Below are positions 52,611-60,700 of a DNA stretch of 64,000 nt, piece after piece. Position 1 is the first letter of the stretch, and each line of letters starts with the position of its first letter. Position numbers and translations under genes: made by a program. The stretch is from Haladaptatus sp. QDMS2 (GTDB lineage: Archaea > Halobacteriota > Halobacteria > Halobacteriales > Halococcaceae): NCBI RefSeq assembly GCF_029338295.1, contig NZ_CP119792.1:534244-598243 (forward strand), written 5' to 3'. Under the pieces are notes generated by a model that worked only from the letters and a program-made list of their open reading frames with translations, searched no databases and had not been told where the DNA came from.

Positions 52611-55600
52611 TCAAGCGAGCGTGGACCCCTCCTCTCGCAGCACTTCGTCGATACTGGGCACCATAATCCGAATGTAGCCGAAGACAGAGCAGTCATCGAC
52701 TTTGGAATTGTTGGTATCGACGCGATATTCGACGTGCCCGTCGCTGTCTAACTTCCATCGCTTGCGCCCAACGGTGTCCGCGACTCCGCTGAGGTCGATC
52801 GTATTGCCGCCTACGGTCTCGATGTAGTCGTCCCCGTCGATGGTTTTCTTCTCGACGACGATGTCGCAGTGCGACCGTCCATAGATCTCATCTTTCGGCA
52901 CGTGCTTTCCGGTTACATCGCCGATGGCGGTATAGTTCTGCGCCAGACTCTGAAGCGAATGGTCAGAACACGGCTTGTTTTTGCCTTTCCGATTTTTACA
53001 CAGGATATCACCAACCTCTGGGGTGATTTCTGCAGCGGAGAACAACCAGAAGGGCCGTTCGCGGTCTCCATTCATGCGGTTGACGAGCGCGTTGACGACG
53101 TAGTTCAGGTGTCGGAAGTGGAATGCGAATCCATCAGCGTGCGTCACACCGGCCTGATTTACGACGTAGGAGATGAAGGCAGCACTCCACGCAGATTCGT
53201 CGTTTTTCGCTTTCTTGGCGTACGCTTTCGCACCTTGTTCGGTGATGACGCCATCTCCTGCCTCGGCGACGACCCCATAGTAGGATTCGAGCTTCGACAG
53301 TTGCGTAGCCTCGTCTTTCTTCGACGTATCCTGTTTCGTCCACGCACGTTCTTCTGCTTTCGCAGCGTTGACGATTTGCTCCTTCCAGTACAGCCCGTTC
53401 GCTCGAAGACCGCTCAGGTCCACATCGTCGTCCGATGTCGCAGACGGGTACTGGGCCGGTACAACGCCCGAGTCGTCACTCATCGAATCGAGCCTGTACA
53501 TTGCATCCGTCGCCCTCCCGACGGGGTCGGCTTTGCTCTGCAACATATCGACAGGCAAGTCAGTCGAATCCGATTCACGCGACCGGTATTCGTGAGAACT
53601 CCCATTGACGGTCGACCCGTTCGAGGAAGACCCACTCGACGAACCGATGTCACCGATTCCGGAATTCGACTTCCCTGTGGTGTTCTCGGCTCCGCCGTTC
53701 GTCATCGGCGATGAGGTGGTTGATTGCTTTCCGGCTTCGTTGAAGAGTGCGCCGAATCCGGAATTCGTGTCCGTCGTTCTGTCGGTCCCTGACGAGCCAC
53801 CAGTAGACGCTCCGACAAGCGACGCGAGCGTTTTCATCCGTTCGGTGTCGGCCTTCAACTTCGCTTGATAGTTCTGGGAGGCAATCTTGCTCTGGGCGGT
53901 GGCTCCCGCCATCGTCGTCTTCGTCGCACTCGTTGCTGCATCGCTCGTCGACTGTTGGCCCTGTTGGGCAACTGCAGCAGTCTGGTCGAGGCCGGACATA
54001 TCGCGGAACAGATTCGCGGTCGACACCGCGTTAAGGATGGCCGACAGCCCAGCCGGATCTGGAACAGACGGTGGCGTCTGGATATTGACGATCGGCGAGT
54101 CGAGTGAGCCAGGTGTGAGCTGCTCATCGGACGCTCGCGACCCTGTGTCCACGGGATTGATCGCGGTCGCCTGGAACGGAATCGGCGACTCTTGCCAGTC
54201 CCAGAATCGAGTGATGTCCAGTTTCTCCGCCGCATTCGCTCGTCCAAGAATGGGCTCCATGTGGACGCCGTCGCTCGGCATCGAAACGAGTTCGTCTTTG
54301 ACGGCGGCCGCGTCGTAATTGCGGTCTCGCCAGTTCCCCCACCAATTGACCATCGTCAACAGTGTTTGGTGATCCCGTGATTCAGCATCGAAGCCGTCGA
54401 AGCCGTATTCGATTGGCCCCTCCTCGATATCGATTCCATCGAGGTCGGTTTCAACTGCACTCGAAATTCCTTCGCGAGTTGACGCAGAAAGCCCATCGAG
54501 GGGGATTGGCTCCGGGAGGGCAAGCCGGAAGCCAACGAGATTGCCGTACGTCGCGACTGGAGTCGGTTCGACGAGTTCCGCAGTTCGATTCGTCCCGAAC
54601 AATGGCATGTCCCGCAAGAGCAACGAAAGCGTCTCCTGGTCTAAGTGCTCCCACACGACTCGACTGTAGTAGAGTTGGCTTTCATTGAGCGTCGAAACGA
54701 GTTCGTTGAATTCGATTGGCTGGTCGACGAACAAGACGGGGTTGAACTCGGCCGAACTTTGTGCTGTCCACAATCCTCGAATCGGGATGCTGTCCTGGTT
54801 GCCTTCGAACGAAATCCCGAGGGTGAGGTTGAACTGGTCGTCGTCCGTCTCTTCTGCGGTTTCATCGAACGACACAGCGATGCGTTTGATATCGGCGAAA
54901 TCAACGCCCTCTGGAACGGGAGTCGAACCGTTCTGCACGTCGAGTTGGAGGGGGTCGTTGGTAGACCGACGATATATCTGCACTTCGTCGACGACCTTGT
55001 CGTTCTGGCCGCCAGACATCGACGTAAGACGGGTGAGCGTCGCATCCGACGGGACGTCCCACGTCCCGTCTTCGAGCGAGCCAATGACACCAATCCGTGC
55101 GTACGCACGCGCTTCGCTCTCTTCATCAGCGATTGAATCTGGCCAGATATCCGACTGGAGGGTTACGATCGATTTGCCGAATGCATTCGCAAGCGAACGA
55201 TAGGTTTCGTTGTCCAGCGCTGCATCGAGGAGTGCACCCCGATACCGGCGAACCATCCGCTTGTTGAACTCGATTGGCTCGAACGGGAGGAAGATAATCG
55301 GCTCTGCCTCCTCGGGCCGAACTTCAGTCCGGTAAATCTGCACCACTTCATAATAGTGCAGGTTCAGCGAGTGCATGTGGTTGTAGTTCGTCACAATGCG
55401 CGTCTTCGCCTCCACGGACTCTTCTTGTGAAATCTCGCTCACGATAGACGCCCGTCGTGACCGCGTCGATGACGCCTGCTGTTGGGTAATATCAGTCAAT
55501 CGCTGGCTCATCGATGCGGAGAGGTCTCGTCGTCCACTCGAGGAACTCACCGACCGCGAAGCAGAGCGCGTGCGCGCCTTGCTTCCCGACCCACTCGCAC

Positions 55601-56321
55601 CGATGCTGAACCCCCCACCCGAAAACCCGAGTCCGCCACTGGCACTCGACTGGCTCGATATTGCATCACTCCGGACCTGTGAACTACCAGTGGTGAACTC
55701 CCGTGCGGTCGCATCCTGTGTCTCGTCGATCGCACGGGTTCGACCGGTTGATGCATCGAGTTGTTCGGCCTGGTCGATGCGTTCGTCAGTAGAAACCCCG
55801 ATTTGACGTGCCCAATCGAGCACGGCAATTCTGGTCATTTCGCCCGGTGCGAGTGACGTGCTATGCAGTAAATTCCCGAGGGACAGTCCTTCTGGATACC
55901 AGGATTGCGAGAAGGTCAAGAACGCCCCGAGTGCAGGCGACGTGTACGAATCAGGTGTCGTAGATGCGTCGATTGTGATGGGGAATCCACCGGATTCTGA
56001 GGCACCGACACGTGCGGCCCCGCCATCACTCCTCGTTCGTCGCTTGGTGGTCCGCGAAAACAAGTCGTTTCCATATTGAATTCGCTTGTATTTCGATGGT
56101 GCAAGGATTGGACGTTCGACCGTGTTTTCCTCATCTTCTTCTTCCTGTGTTGTTGATTCGAGAACTTCGTCGAGGAACACCTTCTCGTAGAACACTTTCT
56201 CTGTGTTGTATTGCCGGGCGACTGGGACTAACTCGGCTGGTGTTCGTTCCGAAGAATCCTCATCCGTTGTGACGCCGTTCAGTTGTCTGAGTATTGCTCT
56301 GGCAGCTGATACGGTGGCCAC
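52611..56321 (-). CDS. 1236-residue modular protein with C-terminal DUF2272 (NlpC/P60-like) domain
   Basis: Large acidic protein with no signal peptide. Residues about 125-185 hold a conserved-looking block (SPALGAFLTFSQSWYPEGLS; GEMTRIAVLDWARQIG). Residues about 190-300 are a Ser/Gly-rich, coiled-coil-prone stretch, followed by ESVEAKTRIVTNYNHMHSLN and LHYYEVVQIYRTE. A long beta-rich middle (310-640) and a low-complexity linker (750-960) follow. The end (about 1010-1220) matches DUF2272: SAWSAAFISYVVNQAG, TPEVGDILCKNR, SHCDIVVE, ETVGGNTIDLS, with catalytic-type Ser/His positions. DUF2272 domains in bacteria and phages are predicted peptidases/amidases. The GTG start lies inside the upstream gene (43-base overlap). 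Confidence 0.75.
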   Translation of the reverse strand: MATVSAARAILRQLNGVTTDEDSSERTPAELVPVARQYNTEKVFYEKVFLDEVLESTTQEEEDEENTVERPILAPSKYKRIQYGNDLFSRTTKRRTRSDGGAARVGASESGGFPITIDASTTPDSYTSPALGAFLTFSQSWYPEGLSLGNLLHSTSLAPGEMTRIAVLDWARQIGVSTDERIDQAEQLDASTGRTRAIDETQDATAREFTTGSSQVRSDAISSQSSASGGLGFSGGGFSIGASGSGSKARTRSASRSVSSSSGRRDLSASMSQRLTDITQQQASSTRSRRASIVSEISQEESVEAKTRIVTNYNHMHSLNLHYYEVVQIYRTEVRPEEAEPIIFLPFEPIEFNKRMVRRYRGALLDAALDNETYRSLANAFGKSIVTLQSDIWPDSIADEESEARAYARIGVIGSLEDGTWDVPSDATLTRLTSMSGGQNDKVVDEVQIYRRSTNDPLQLDVQNGSTPVPEGVDFADIKRIAVSFDETAEETDDDQFNLTLGISFEGNQDSIPIRGLWTAQSSAEFNPVLFVDQPIEFNELVSTLNESQLYYSRVVWEHLDQETLSLLLRDMPLFGTNRTAELVEPTPVATYGNLVGFRLALPEPIPLDGLSASTREGISSAVETDLDGIDIEEGPIEYGFDGFDAESRDHQTLLTMVNWWGNWRDRNYDAAAVKDELVSMPSDGVHMEPILGRANAAEKLDITRFWDWQESPIPFQATAINPVDTGSRASDEQLTPGSLDSPIVNIQTPPSVPDPAGLSAILNAVSTANLFRDMSGLDQTAAVAQQGQQSTSDAATSATKTTMAGATAQSKIASQNYQAKLKADTERMKTLASLVGASTGGSSGTDRTTDTNSGFGALFNEAGKQSTTSSPMTNGGAENTTGKSNSGIGDIGSSSGSSSNGSTVNGSSHEYRSRESDSTDLPVDMLQSKADPVGRATDAMYRLDSMSDDSGVVPAQYPSATSDDDVDLSGLRANGLYWKEQIVNAAKAEERAWTKQDTSKKDEATQLSKLESYYGVVAEAGDGVITEQGAKAYAKKAKNDESAWSAAFISYVVNQAGVTHADGFAFHFRHLNYVVNALVNRMNGDRERPFWLFSAAEITPEVGDILCKNRKGKNKPCSDHSLQSLAQNYTAIGDVTGKHVPKDEIYGRSHCDIVVEKKTIDGDDYIETVGGNTIDLSGVADTVGRKRWKLDSDGHVEYRVDTNNSKVDDCSVFGYIRIMVPSIDEVLREEGSTLA

Positions 56322-56710
56322 TGTGAGAAATCTCGGATTGTTCGCAATGCAATTGCGTCTCGGATGTCATCGTCGAACTGTTCGGTTACGCCAGCTAAGG
56401 CACTGATATCGGCGTCTACGAGGTCTTCAACTGGCGTTGGTTCCCCGGACGCCGTGGCACTCGCGGGTGTGAGCCCGTAGCTCGCCATTGGCGAGTTGTC
56501 TCCCTCAGCAGCCATTCTGATTCGCCTGGCTAGATTGAACGTGGGTGCGGTCGCCAGGTCGTGAACAGTCTCGATGTCAAGATGAGTTAGCGCAGCAACA
56601 TCATCTGCATCGACACCGACGAGCGCGTCGATCGGTGATGCGAGTATCTCTCGAATACTCTTCTCCGCGTAGTCGGATTTCACCAGGTTGCTATAGTGTA
56701 TTCCAGTCAT
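56279..56710 (-). CDS. Small helix-hairpin-helix-like protein paired with the DUF2272 protein
   Basis: 143 residues. Two helix-hairpin-helix-like units: LASPIDALVGVDADDVAALTHLDIETVHDLAT and LVDADISALAGVTEQFDDDIRDAIALRTIRDFS. Here it is probably a protein-interaction or DNA-contact module. Its last 43 bases overlap the start of the 1236-residue gene, so the two are translated together. Ends in an aromatic tail (QWPPYQLPEQYS). Nothing else upstream in the operon; 56711-57011 holds no gene. Confidence 0.65.
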   Translation of the reverse strand: MTGIHYSNLVKSDYAEKSIREILASPIDALVGVDADDVAALTHLDIETVHDLATAPTFNLARRIRMAAEGDNSPMASYGLTPASATASGEPTPVEDLVDADISALAGVTEQFDDDIRDAIALRTIRDFSQWPPYQLPEQYSDN

Positions 56711-57011
56711 AATTCAATTATTTACTGTCTAAATCAATTTGATATATGTTGACATAAGTCTATGGCTCGGCTTACGCTCACGAAAGTAGCACGCAGCTAA
56801 AAAGCGGACAGCGTGGCTGTGAACACAGTTTTCAGAACAGGATGCGGAGTGGCCTTTCGATTGGGCTAGTCAAGCCCGCGCCTATGCATGTGACTGAAAT
56901 GATACGTCTCCTCCCGCAAACGGTGTCCCCTGTTCGGGCGAAAAACAGGGCTAATTCAAGATATTGAATTGAACTTCAAAAACTGATGCTGCCAGAGAGT
57001 GGAGTACGTGT

Positions 57012-57524
57012 ATGAGCGACGCAGGAACCTCAAACCACACAGCAAAAGTCGCCCGGATTCGGGAGGTCGCGATGACGGTCCGCGAACCAAAAAACGCGGG
57101 CGAGATTGCTACTGCTGCTGGTGTTGCCCGGAACACAGCCGAAAAGTATCTCATCCAACTCGTCGAGGCCGATAAACTCGAAACGATTCAGCGTGGCCGT
57201 GAGACCTGTTACCATCCCGACCCAGTCACTCAGTATTTCGATCAGATTCGTGACCTCATCAACGACCACGAAAAAGACGAACTCACGGCTGAATTACGTG
57301 CAATCCGGGACGATATCGACGAGTGGAAGGCTGCATACGATGTGAAATCTGCTGACGAACTCCGAGCGACCGTCGGTGCTGATATTCCAGCAGTCGAACG
57401 CCGACAGCGACGGCACGACGCAGAGGATTGGGAGTACTCTGAGCACCAGGCCACGCTCATCAAGCAGGCAATTTTGCTCTACGATTCGATTGAAGCGACT
57501 CGTATCCACCACCTGACTCGGTGA
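57012..57524 (+). CDS. Winged-helix DNA-binding protein, orphan paralogue of 2291-2839
   Basis: 170 residues. HTH part VAMTVREPKNAGEIATAAGVARNTAEKYLIQLVEADKLETIQRG, then coiled part LTAELRAIRDDIDEWKAAYD and WEYSEHQATLIKQAILLYDS. It aligns over its length with 2291-2839 (shared NAG, AxxxLxxxxDELDxWK/DDIDEWK and DxxEYxxE elements). Where the TumE-like partner should follow, there is only a TnpB-type end (57548) and an origin-type repeat (57593), so the toxin gene seems lost. Confidence 0.78.
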   Translation: MSDAGTSNHTAKVARIREVAMTVREPKNAGEIATAAGVARNTAEKYLIQLVEADKLETIQRGRETCYHPDPVTQYFDQIRDLINDHEKDELTAELRAIRDDIDEWKAAYDVKSADELRATVGADIPAVERRQRRHDAEDWEYSEHQATLIKQAILLYDSIEATRIHHLTR

Positions 57525-57547
57525 CGAAGGGAAAACTCACAGGGAGC

Positions 57548-57580
57548 AAGGAGAAAGCCCACGACCAAGTCGTGGGTGGT
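57548..57580 (+). mobile_element. Orphan TnpB-type terminal hairpin
   Basis: GGAGAAAGCCCACGACCAAG then TCGTGGGTGG: stem CCCACGAC (57558-57565) / GTCGTGGG (57569-57576). Same end type as at 51754 (inverted) and 63838. It directly follows the orphan HTH gene. Confidence 0.6.
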
Positions 57581-57592
57581 TGATTATTGAGG

Positions 57593-57654
57593 GGGTAGAT
57601 TTCGTCTGTTCACGCCAGTCTGAACACTCTCAAACAACCGAATCCGGGCGATTC
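57593..57654. repeat. Distal origin-type repeat, copy A
   Basis: GGGTAGATTTCGTCTGTTCA is identical in core to the left-arm repeats of the orc1/cdc6 origin 19 kb away. The similarity to copy B at 59075 extends on through ...GCCAGT, AACAC, CTCAAACAACCGAA and GCGATT, about 60 bases in all. Confidence 0.75.
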
Positions 57655-57723
57655 GTTTTCATCGATTCACCACGACTCCCTCTTACTGCCTTCCCACCTT
57701 TCCAGCGGGTGAAATATACGTGG

Positions 57724-58143
57724 CTAATCTGCACTCGCAGGAGTGGTGTCTGTATCGACGTCGTCGAGAAGTGGATAGTCGATGTGTATCTCGATTTTAT
57801 CGAAGGGGACGACTGGTTGAATCGCTCCCCCAGGGCCTCCTTCCCTGAGTTCGAGAATGCCCAGCACCTCCAGTTGTTTCAGGTCTGCATGCACATCGGA
57901 GACGTCGCGGTCGACGAGTCGTGCAGTCTCTCGCATACTTGCGGGATGTTCTTTGGCAATTGCCTGAACGAGATTGAGGCGCAGTGGGGTGAGACTGTCG
58001 ACGAGATCGTCATAGGTTCCGAACTGGAGGACTGCACGCTCATCGCTTGCATCCAGTTCACCAGTCTCTGCTGTCTGAATGAACTGGAGCGTATCCTCTC
58101 GGAGCTGTGCTCGGTCGCCGACAGTGATGTGAAGTGTAGTCAT
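57724..58143 (-). CDS. HVO_A0114-family-like DNA-binding protein
   Basis: 139 residues. An N-terminal strand part (TTLHITVGDRAQLREDTLQF) leads to FGTYDDLVDSLTPLRLNLVQ and ASMRETARLVDRDVSDVHAD, then LKQLEVLGILELREG. The L-T-P-x-R-x-x-L-x-x-x-I and R-D-V-S-x-V-H-x-D-L-x-x-L motifs are those of HVO_A0114-type putative DNA-binding proteins, which often pair with small toxins. No intact partner remains next to it; the upstream DNA (58144-58451) is full of gene fragments. Confidence 0.8.
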   Translation of the reverse strand: MTTLHITVGDRAQLREDTLQFIQTAETGELDASDERAVLQFGTYDDLVDSLTPLRLNLVQAIAKEHPASMRETARLVDRDVSDVHADLKQLEVLGILELREGGPGGAIQPVVPFDKIEIHIDYPLLDDVDTDTTPASAD

Positions 58144-58236
58144 GTTCGGGTGTGTTGGACGTGTTTGTGTATATGCAGTTCAATAGAGACGGGGTGGGTT
58201 CCCACCAATAATATCCCAGTATTCGTCAGCACTGGC

Positions 58237-58317
58237 TCAGAACTCCACGACGAGGGCTTCCATGCCAAGGAACTCGACGTCTGCGTCACCGGCAGCGGTG
58301 TGGAGTTCGTGGCCCAT
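58237..58317 (-). pseudogene. Short gene fragment
   Basis: A 26-codon frame MGHELHTAAGDADVEFLGME then ALVVEF, starting 8 bases from a perfect palindrome (58325-58344). The composition is coding-like but it is far too short to classify; it is probably a remnant of a TA or regulator gene. Confidence 0.3.
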
Positions 58318-58324
58318 CCCTCAC

Positions 58325-58374
58325 TGTTGGGTTGCCACCCAACATTATACCTGTGTTGGAGTATTAACCCAACA
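58325..58374. promoter_or_regulatory. Two palindromic operator-like sites
   Basis: TGTTGGGT (58325-58332) / ACCCAACA (58337-58344) is a perfect inverted repeat around a 4-base centre. A second, looser one, TGTTGG (58354-58359) / CCCAACA (58368-58374), follows after 9 bases. They lie just upstream of the gene fragment at 58237 and inside the lost part of the RelE-like gene. Confidence 0.5.
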
Positions 58375-58459
58375 ACGAATCAACTGCTTGTGGGACATTG
58401 CTCGCCTGCTCTGGATAGAGGAGTTCGGTTGCTTTCGGCGTCCACTCAATCTCAGTCAT
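58364..58459 (-). pseudogene. RelE-like toxin remnant
   Basis: 31 codons, MTEIEWTPKATELLYPEQAS then ending DSLLG. The first 14 residues are a normal RelE/ParE start; then the reading is lost and a stop follows. Its ATG overlaps the RHH gene stop by 8 bases, as in an intact antitoxin-toxin operon, so most of the toxin has been deleted. Confidence 0.6.
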
Positions 58460-58730
58460 CGATGCCGAGACGTTCCTTCACATCCTCGTGTGAGACCGTC
58501 TCGCTTTGCTCCCGCTGTTCACGGCTTTCGGCGAGGTGCTCGAGTGCTTCCTCAGAGAGCTGTGTTGGAGGGGTGACTGCGTCGCGGAGTGCATAGCGGA
58601 TAAATTCGGACTTGTTGGCGTAGCCGCGTTGCTCCCAGACTTCATCTATTTGGGTGAGCAGCGCGCGTGGCACCCGGACGTTGATTTTCTCCATTTCGCC
58701 GTCCGATCCGGAGTTGCCGTCGCTACTCAT
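58452..58730 (-). CDS. Ribbon-helix-helix antitoxin, toxin partner lost
   Basis: 92 residues from ATG at 58730. RHH core EKINVRVPRALLTQIDEVWEQRGYANKSEFIRYALRDAV, then C-terminal helices (SEEALEHLAESREQREQ; SHEDVKERLGIDD). It is close in plan to 44213-44509. The start was chosen because a 22-bp palindrome lies just before it; an upstream extension to 58793 would run through that operator. The following RelE-type gene is only a stub. Confidence 0.82.
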   Translation of the reverse strand: MSSDGNSGSDGEMEKINVRVPRALLTQIDEVWEQRGYANKSEFIRYALRDAVTPPTQLSEEALEHLAESREQREQSETVSHEDVKERLGIDD

Positions 58731-58733
58731 ACG

Positions 58734-58755
58734 CTGTGATACGAATGTATCACAG
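58734..58755. promoter_or_regulatory. 22-bp palindromic operator of the RHH gene
   Basis: CTGTGATAC (58734-58742) and GTATCACAG (58747-58755) are perfect inverted copies around GAAT, 4 bases upstream of the ATG at 58730. This is the expected form of an RHH autoregulatory site. Confidence 0.65.
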
Positions 58756-59413
58756 ATGGGTCTTCGGGTGGGTTTCCCATCTGAGCACCCCATCCACCCG
58801 AAATATGGGACACTGCACCAGATTCTGTGACGTCATCAAACTCACCTCGCTCGACAAGGAGAAAAATCCCAGAAATGTGTCTGCAGTAGCGACTCTCGAA
58901 AAACGAATTTTCACCGTTTAGGTGACGACCTACACTCGGGTGAAATCCCCGGAAAAGACGCGTTTAGGAAGATTTGAAACTGGGGGATCCGCGGCAATTG
59001 AATCGTTAATGAAATACACTGAACAACGATTGAACATGTGTTGATGCAAGATGGTATCTTTAAAAGTCGAAGGAGAGTAGATTTCGTCTGTTCACGCCAG
59101 TTTTAACACCCTCAAACAACCGAAATCAAGCGATTAGAATTCAGCGTCGTGGGTTGGGATCTCCACTTTCGTGTCCACTCGCTCCTTGATACTGAGCAAC
59201 GTCTTTCGGGTCATAATGACTGCAAGGCGGAAACCTGCGACTTTAGGCGTTCGCAAGACGCTTTGCGTCTTGTTAGCCAATCAGAACTCTCCGAGTTCTG
59301 ATGACGCGGGAGGAAGCCGACAACCCGATACATAAACACTCCTCGATAGCAGGCCGACTCCCCCACGTCAATCCGAACCAGTATAAATACAGGCTACTAT
59401 ATATGAAGTACAG
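58756..59413. other. Non-coding stretch before tnpB with repeats and hairpins
   Basis: No gene seen. It contains the second distal origin-type repeat (59075-59136) and two hairpins: CAAGACGC/GCGTCTTG (59254-59272) and CAGAACT/AGTTCTG (59282-59300). A TATA-like ATAAATAC about 30 bases before the tnpB start is also present. The hairpins may belong to the left end of the TnpB element. A reverse 27-codon frame at about 59138-59218 (MTRKTLLSIKERVDTK) may be another gene relic. Confidence 0.5.
59075..59136. repeat. Distal origin-type repeat, copy B
   Basis: GAGTAGATTTCGTCTGTTCA plus the same downstream extension as copy A (57593), with about seven differences over 60 bases. Same orientation as copy A and 1.48 kb from it; the decayed TA block lies between them. 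Confidence 0.75.
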
Positions 59414-60652
59414 ATGGTGGAAGATTCAAGCACTCGAACCGTGCCCATCAAACTCGATGTGGACAAGAGTGCCGCTGACCTCCTCCACCAGACAACCGAC
59501 CACTTCCTTGACGCCGCCAACCATGTCGTAGACGTAGCGTGGGAGCCAGACTGGAAAATCACCAGCAAGCAGAAACTCCACGACCTTACCTACTACGACG
59601 TTCGGGATGATTCACCGCTTCCAGCCAATCTCGTGCAAGCTGCACGAAACCGCGCCGCAGAAGCCGTCAAAGGAGTTATCGAACGGTGGTCACAAGGCAA
59701 GAACGCCTCGAAACCACACTTCACGTCGCGGTTCGCCAGCTACGACGCAAGAACCGTCACCGTCAACGACGACCACGCCACACTCGCCACCATCGACGGA
59801 CGAGTGACCGCAGACTTCGTCCTACCCGATGAACAGCGTGATACGCCACACTCCGCATATCTGTTCAACGACGACTACGACGTGAAAGGAGCTACGCTCC
59901 ACTACGACGAGGTTGAGGACTGTTTCTACCTTCATGTGCGGACAAAGCCCGCCGTGGAGAACGATGAGGCCGAACAAGGCGATGCCAAGCACGTCTCCGT
60001 CCTTGGTGTTGACCTCGGCATCACAAACATCGCAACCACCTCAACTGGGAAATTCTGGAGCGGCGGCGAACTCAACCACTGGCACCGCGAGTATGAGAAA
60101 CGTCGAGCAGACCTGCAAAAGACCGGAACTCGATGGGCACACGAAAACGTTCAGCGAGTCGGTCGAAAGCAAACCGGGCGTTTCGAGCAATTGCTTCACA
60201 CCATCTCGAACGAACTCGTGGAAGAAGCGTTGGAGAACGACTGCACACATATCGTGTTTGAGCAACTCAAAGGCATCCGCGAACGCTTGCCGTATGCGAA
60301 GGCGGTTCACAAGTGGGCGTTCCATCGCTTGTACGAGTACGTCACGTACAAAGCCGAGTCTGAAGGTCTTGTGGTGAAGCAGATTAATCCGGCGTACACG
60401 AGTCAGCGTTGCTCCAAGTGTGGATTCACCCACGAGGATAATCGTCCACACAACAACGGACAAGACGAGTTCGGTTGTCTGAAATGCGGGTACGATGTTC
60501 ACGCAGATTACAACGCCGCGAAGAATATCGGTCTGAAGTATCTCCGCGACCAGCAAAAGTCTGGGCGTGGAGGCGCACCCGTAGGCGTGCGCTTGAACAG
60601 CGGGATGATGAACGTGAACGGCGAGTATTCGCCTACCGCTCTCAGCGGTTAG
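59414..60652 (+). CDS. tnpB: TnpB, IS200/IS605-type RNA-guided nuclease
   Basis: 412 residues. RuvC catalytic residues are all present: D200 in LGVDLGITN, E283 in VFEQLKGIRERLP, D365 in VHADYNAAKNIG. A zinc ribbon (CSKCGF...CLKCGY, about 335-360) lies between RuvC-II and RuvC-III. The N-terminal OrfB/HTH part starts VEDSSTRTVPIKLDVDKSAA. TnpB is a compact guide-RNA-dependent DNA nuclease that helps retain its element. No tnpA is nearby, so it depends on a transposase elsewhere. The guide RNA would overlap its 3' end and the hairpin at 60673. Confidence 0.95.
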   Translation: MVEDSSTRTVPIKLDVDKSAADLLHQTTDHFLDAANHVVDVAWEPDWKITSKQKLHDLTYYDVRDDSPLPANLVQAARNRAAEAVKGVIERWSQGKNASKPHFTSRFASYDARTVTVNDDHATLATIDGRVTADFVLPDEQRDTPHSAYLFNDDYDVKGATLHYDEVEDCFYLHVRTKPAVENDEAEQGDAKHVSVLGVDLGITNIATTSTGKFWSGGELNHWHREYEKRRADLQKTGTRWAHENVQRVGRKQTGRFEQLLHTISNELVEEALENDCTHIVFEQLKGIRERLPYAKAVHKWAFHRLYEYVTYKAESEGLVVKQINPAYTSQRCSKCGFTHEDNRPHNNGQDEFGCLKCGYDVHADYNAAKNIGLKYLRDQQKSGRGGAPVGVRLNSGMMNVNGEYSPTALSG

Positions 60653-60659
60653 AACGGGA

Positions 60660-60700
60660 GTCCATGCTGAATGCCACGCCCTTCAGGGCGTGGTAGTTTA
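60660..60700 (+). mobile_element. Right end of the TnpB element
   Basis: Hairpin GCCACGCCC (60673-60681) / GGGCGTGG (60686-60693), eight bases after tnpB's Gly-stop region, followed by TAGTTTA. Position just past the stop and the stem type fit an IS200/IS605-family right end, and hence the scaffold part of the TnpB-associated RNA. The exact terminal base is not determined. Confidence 0.65.
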
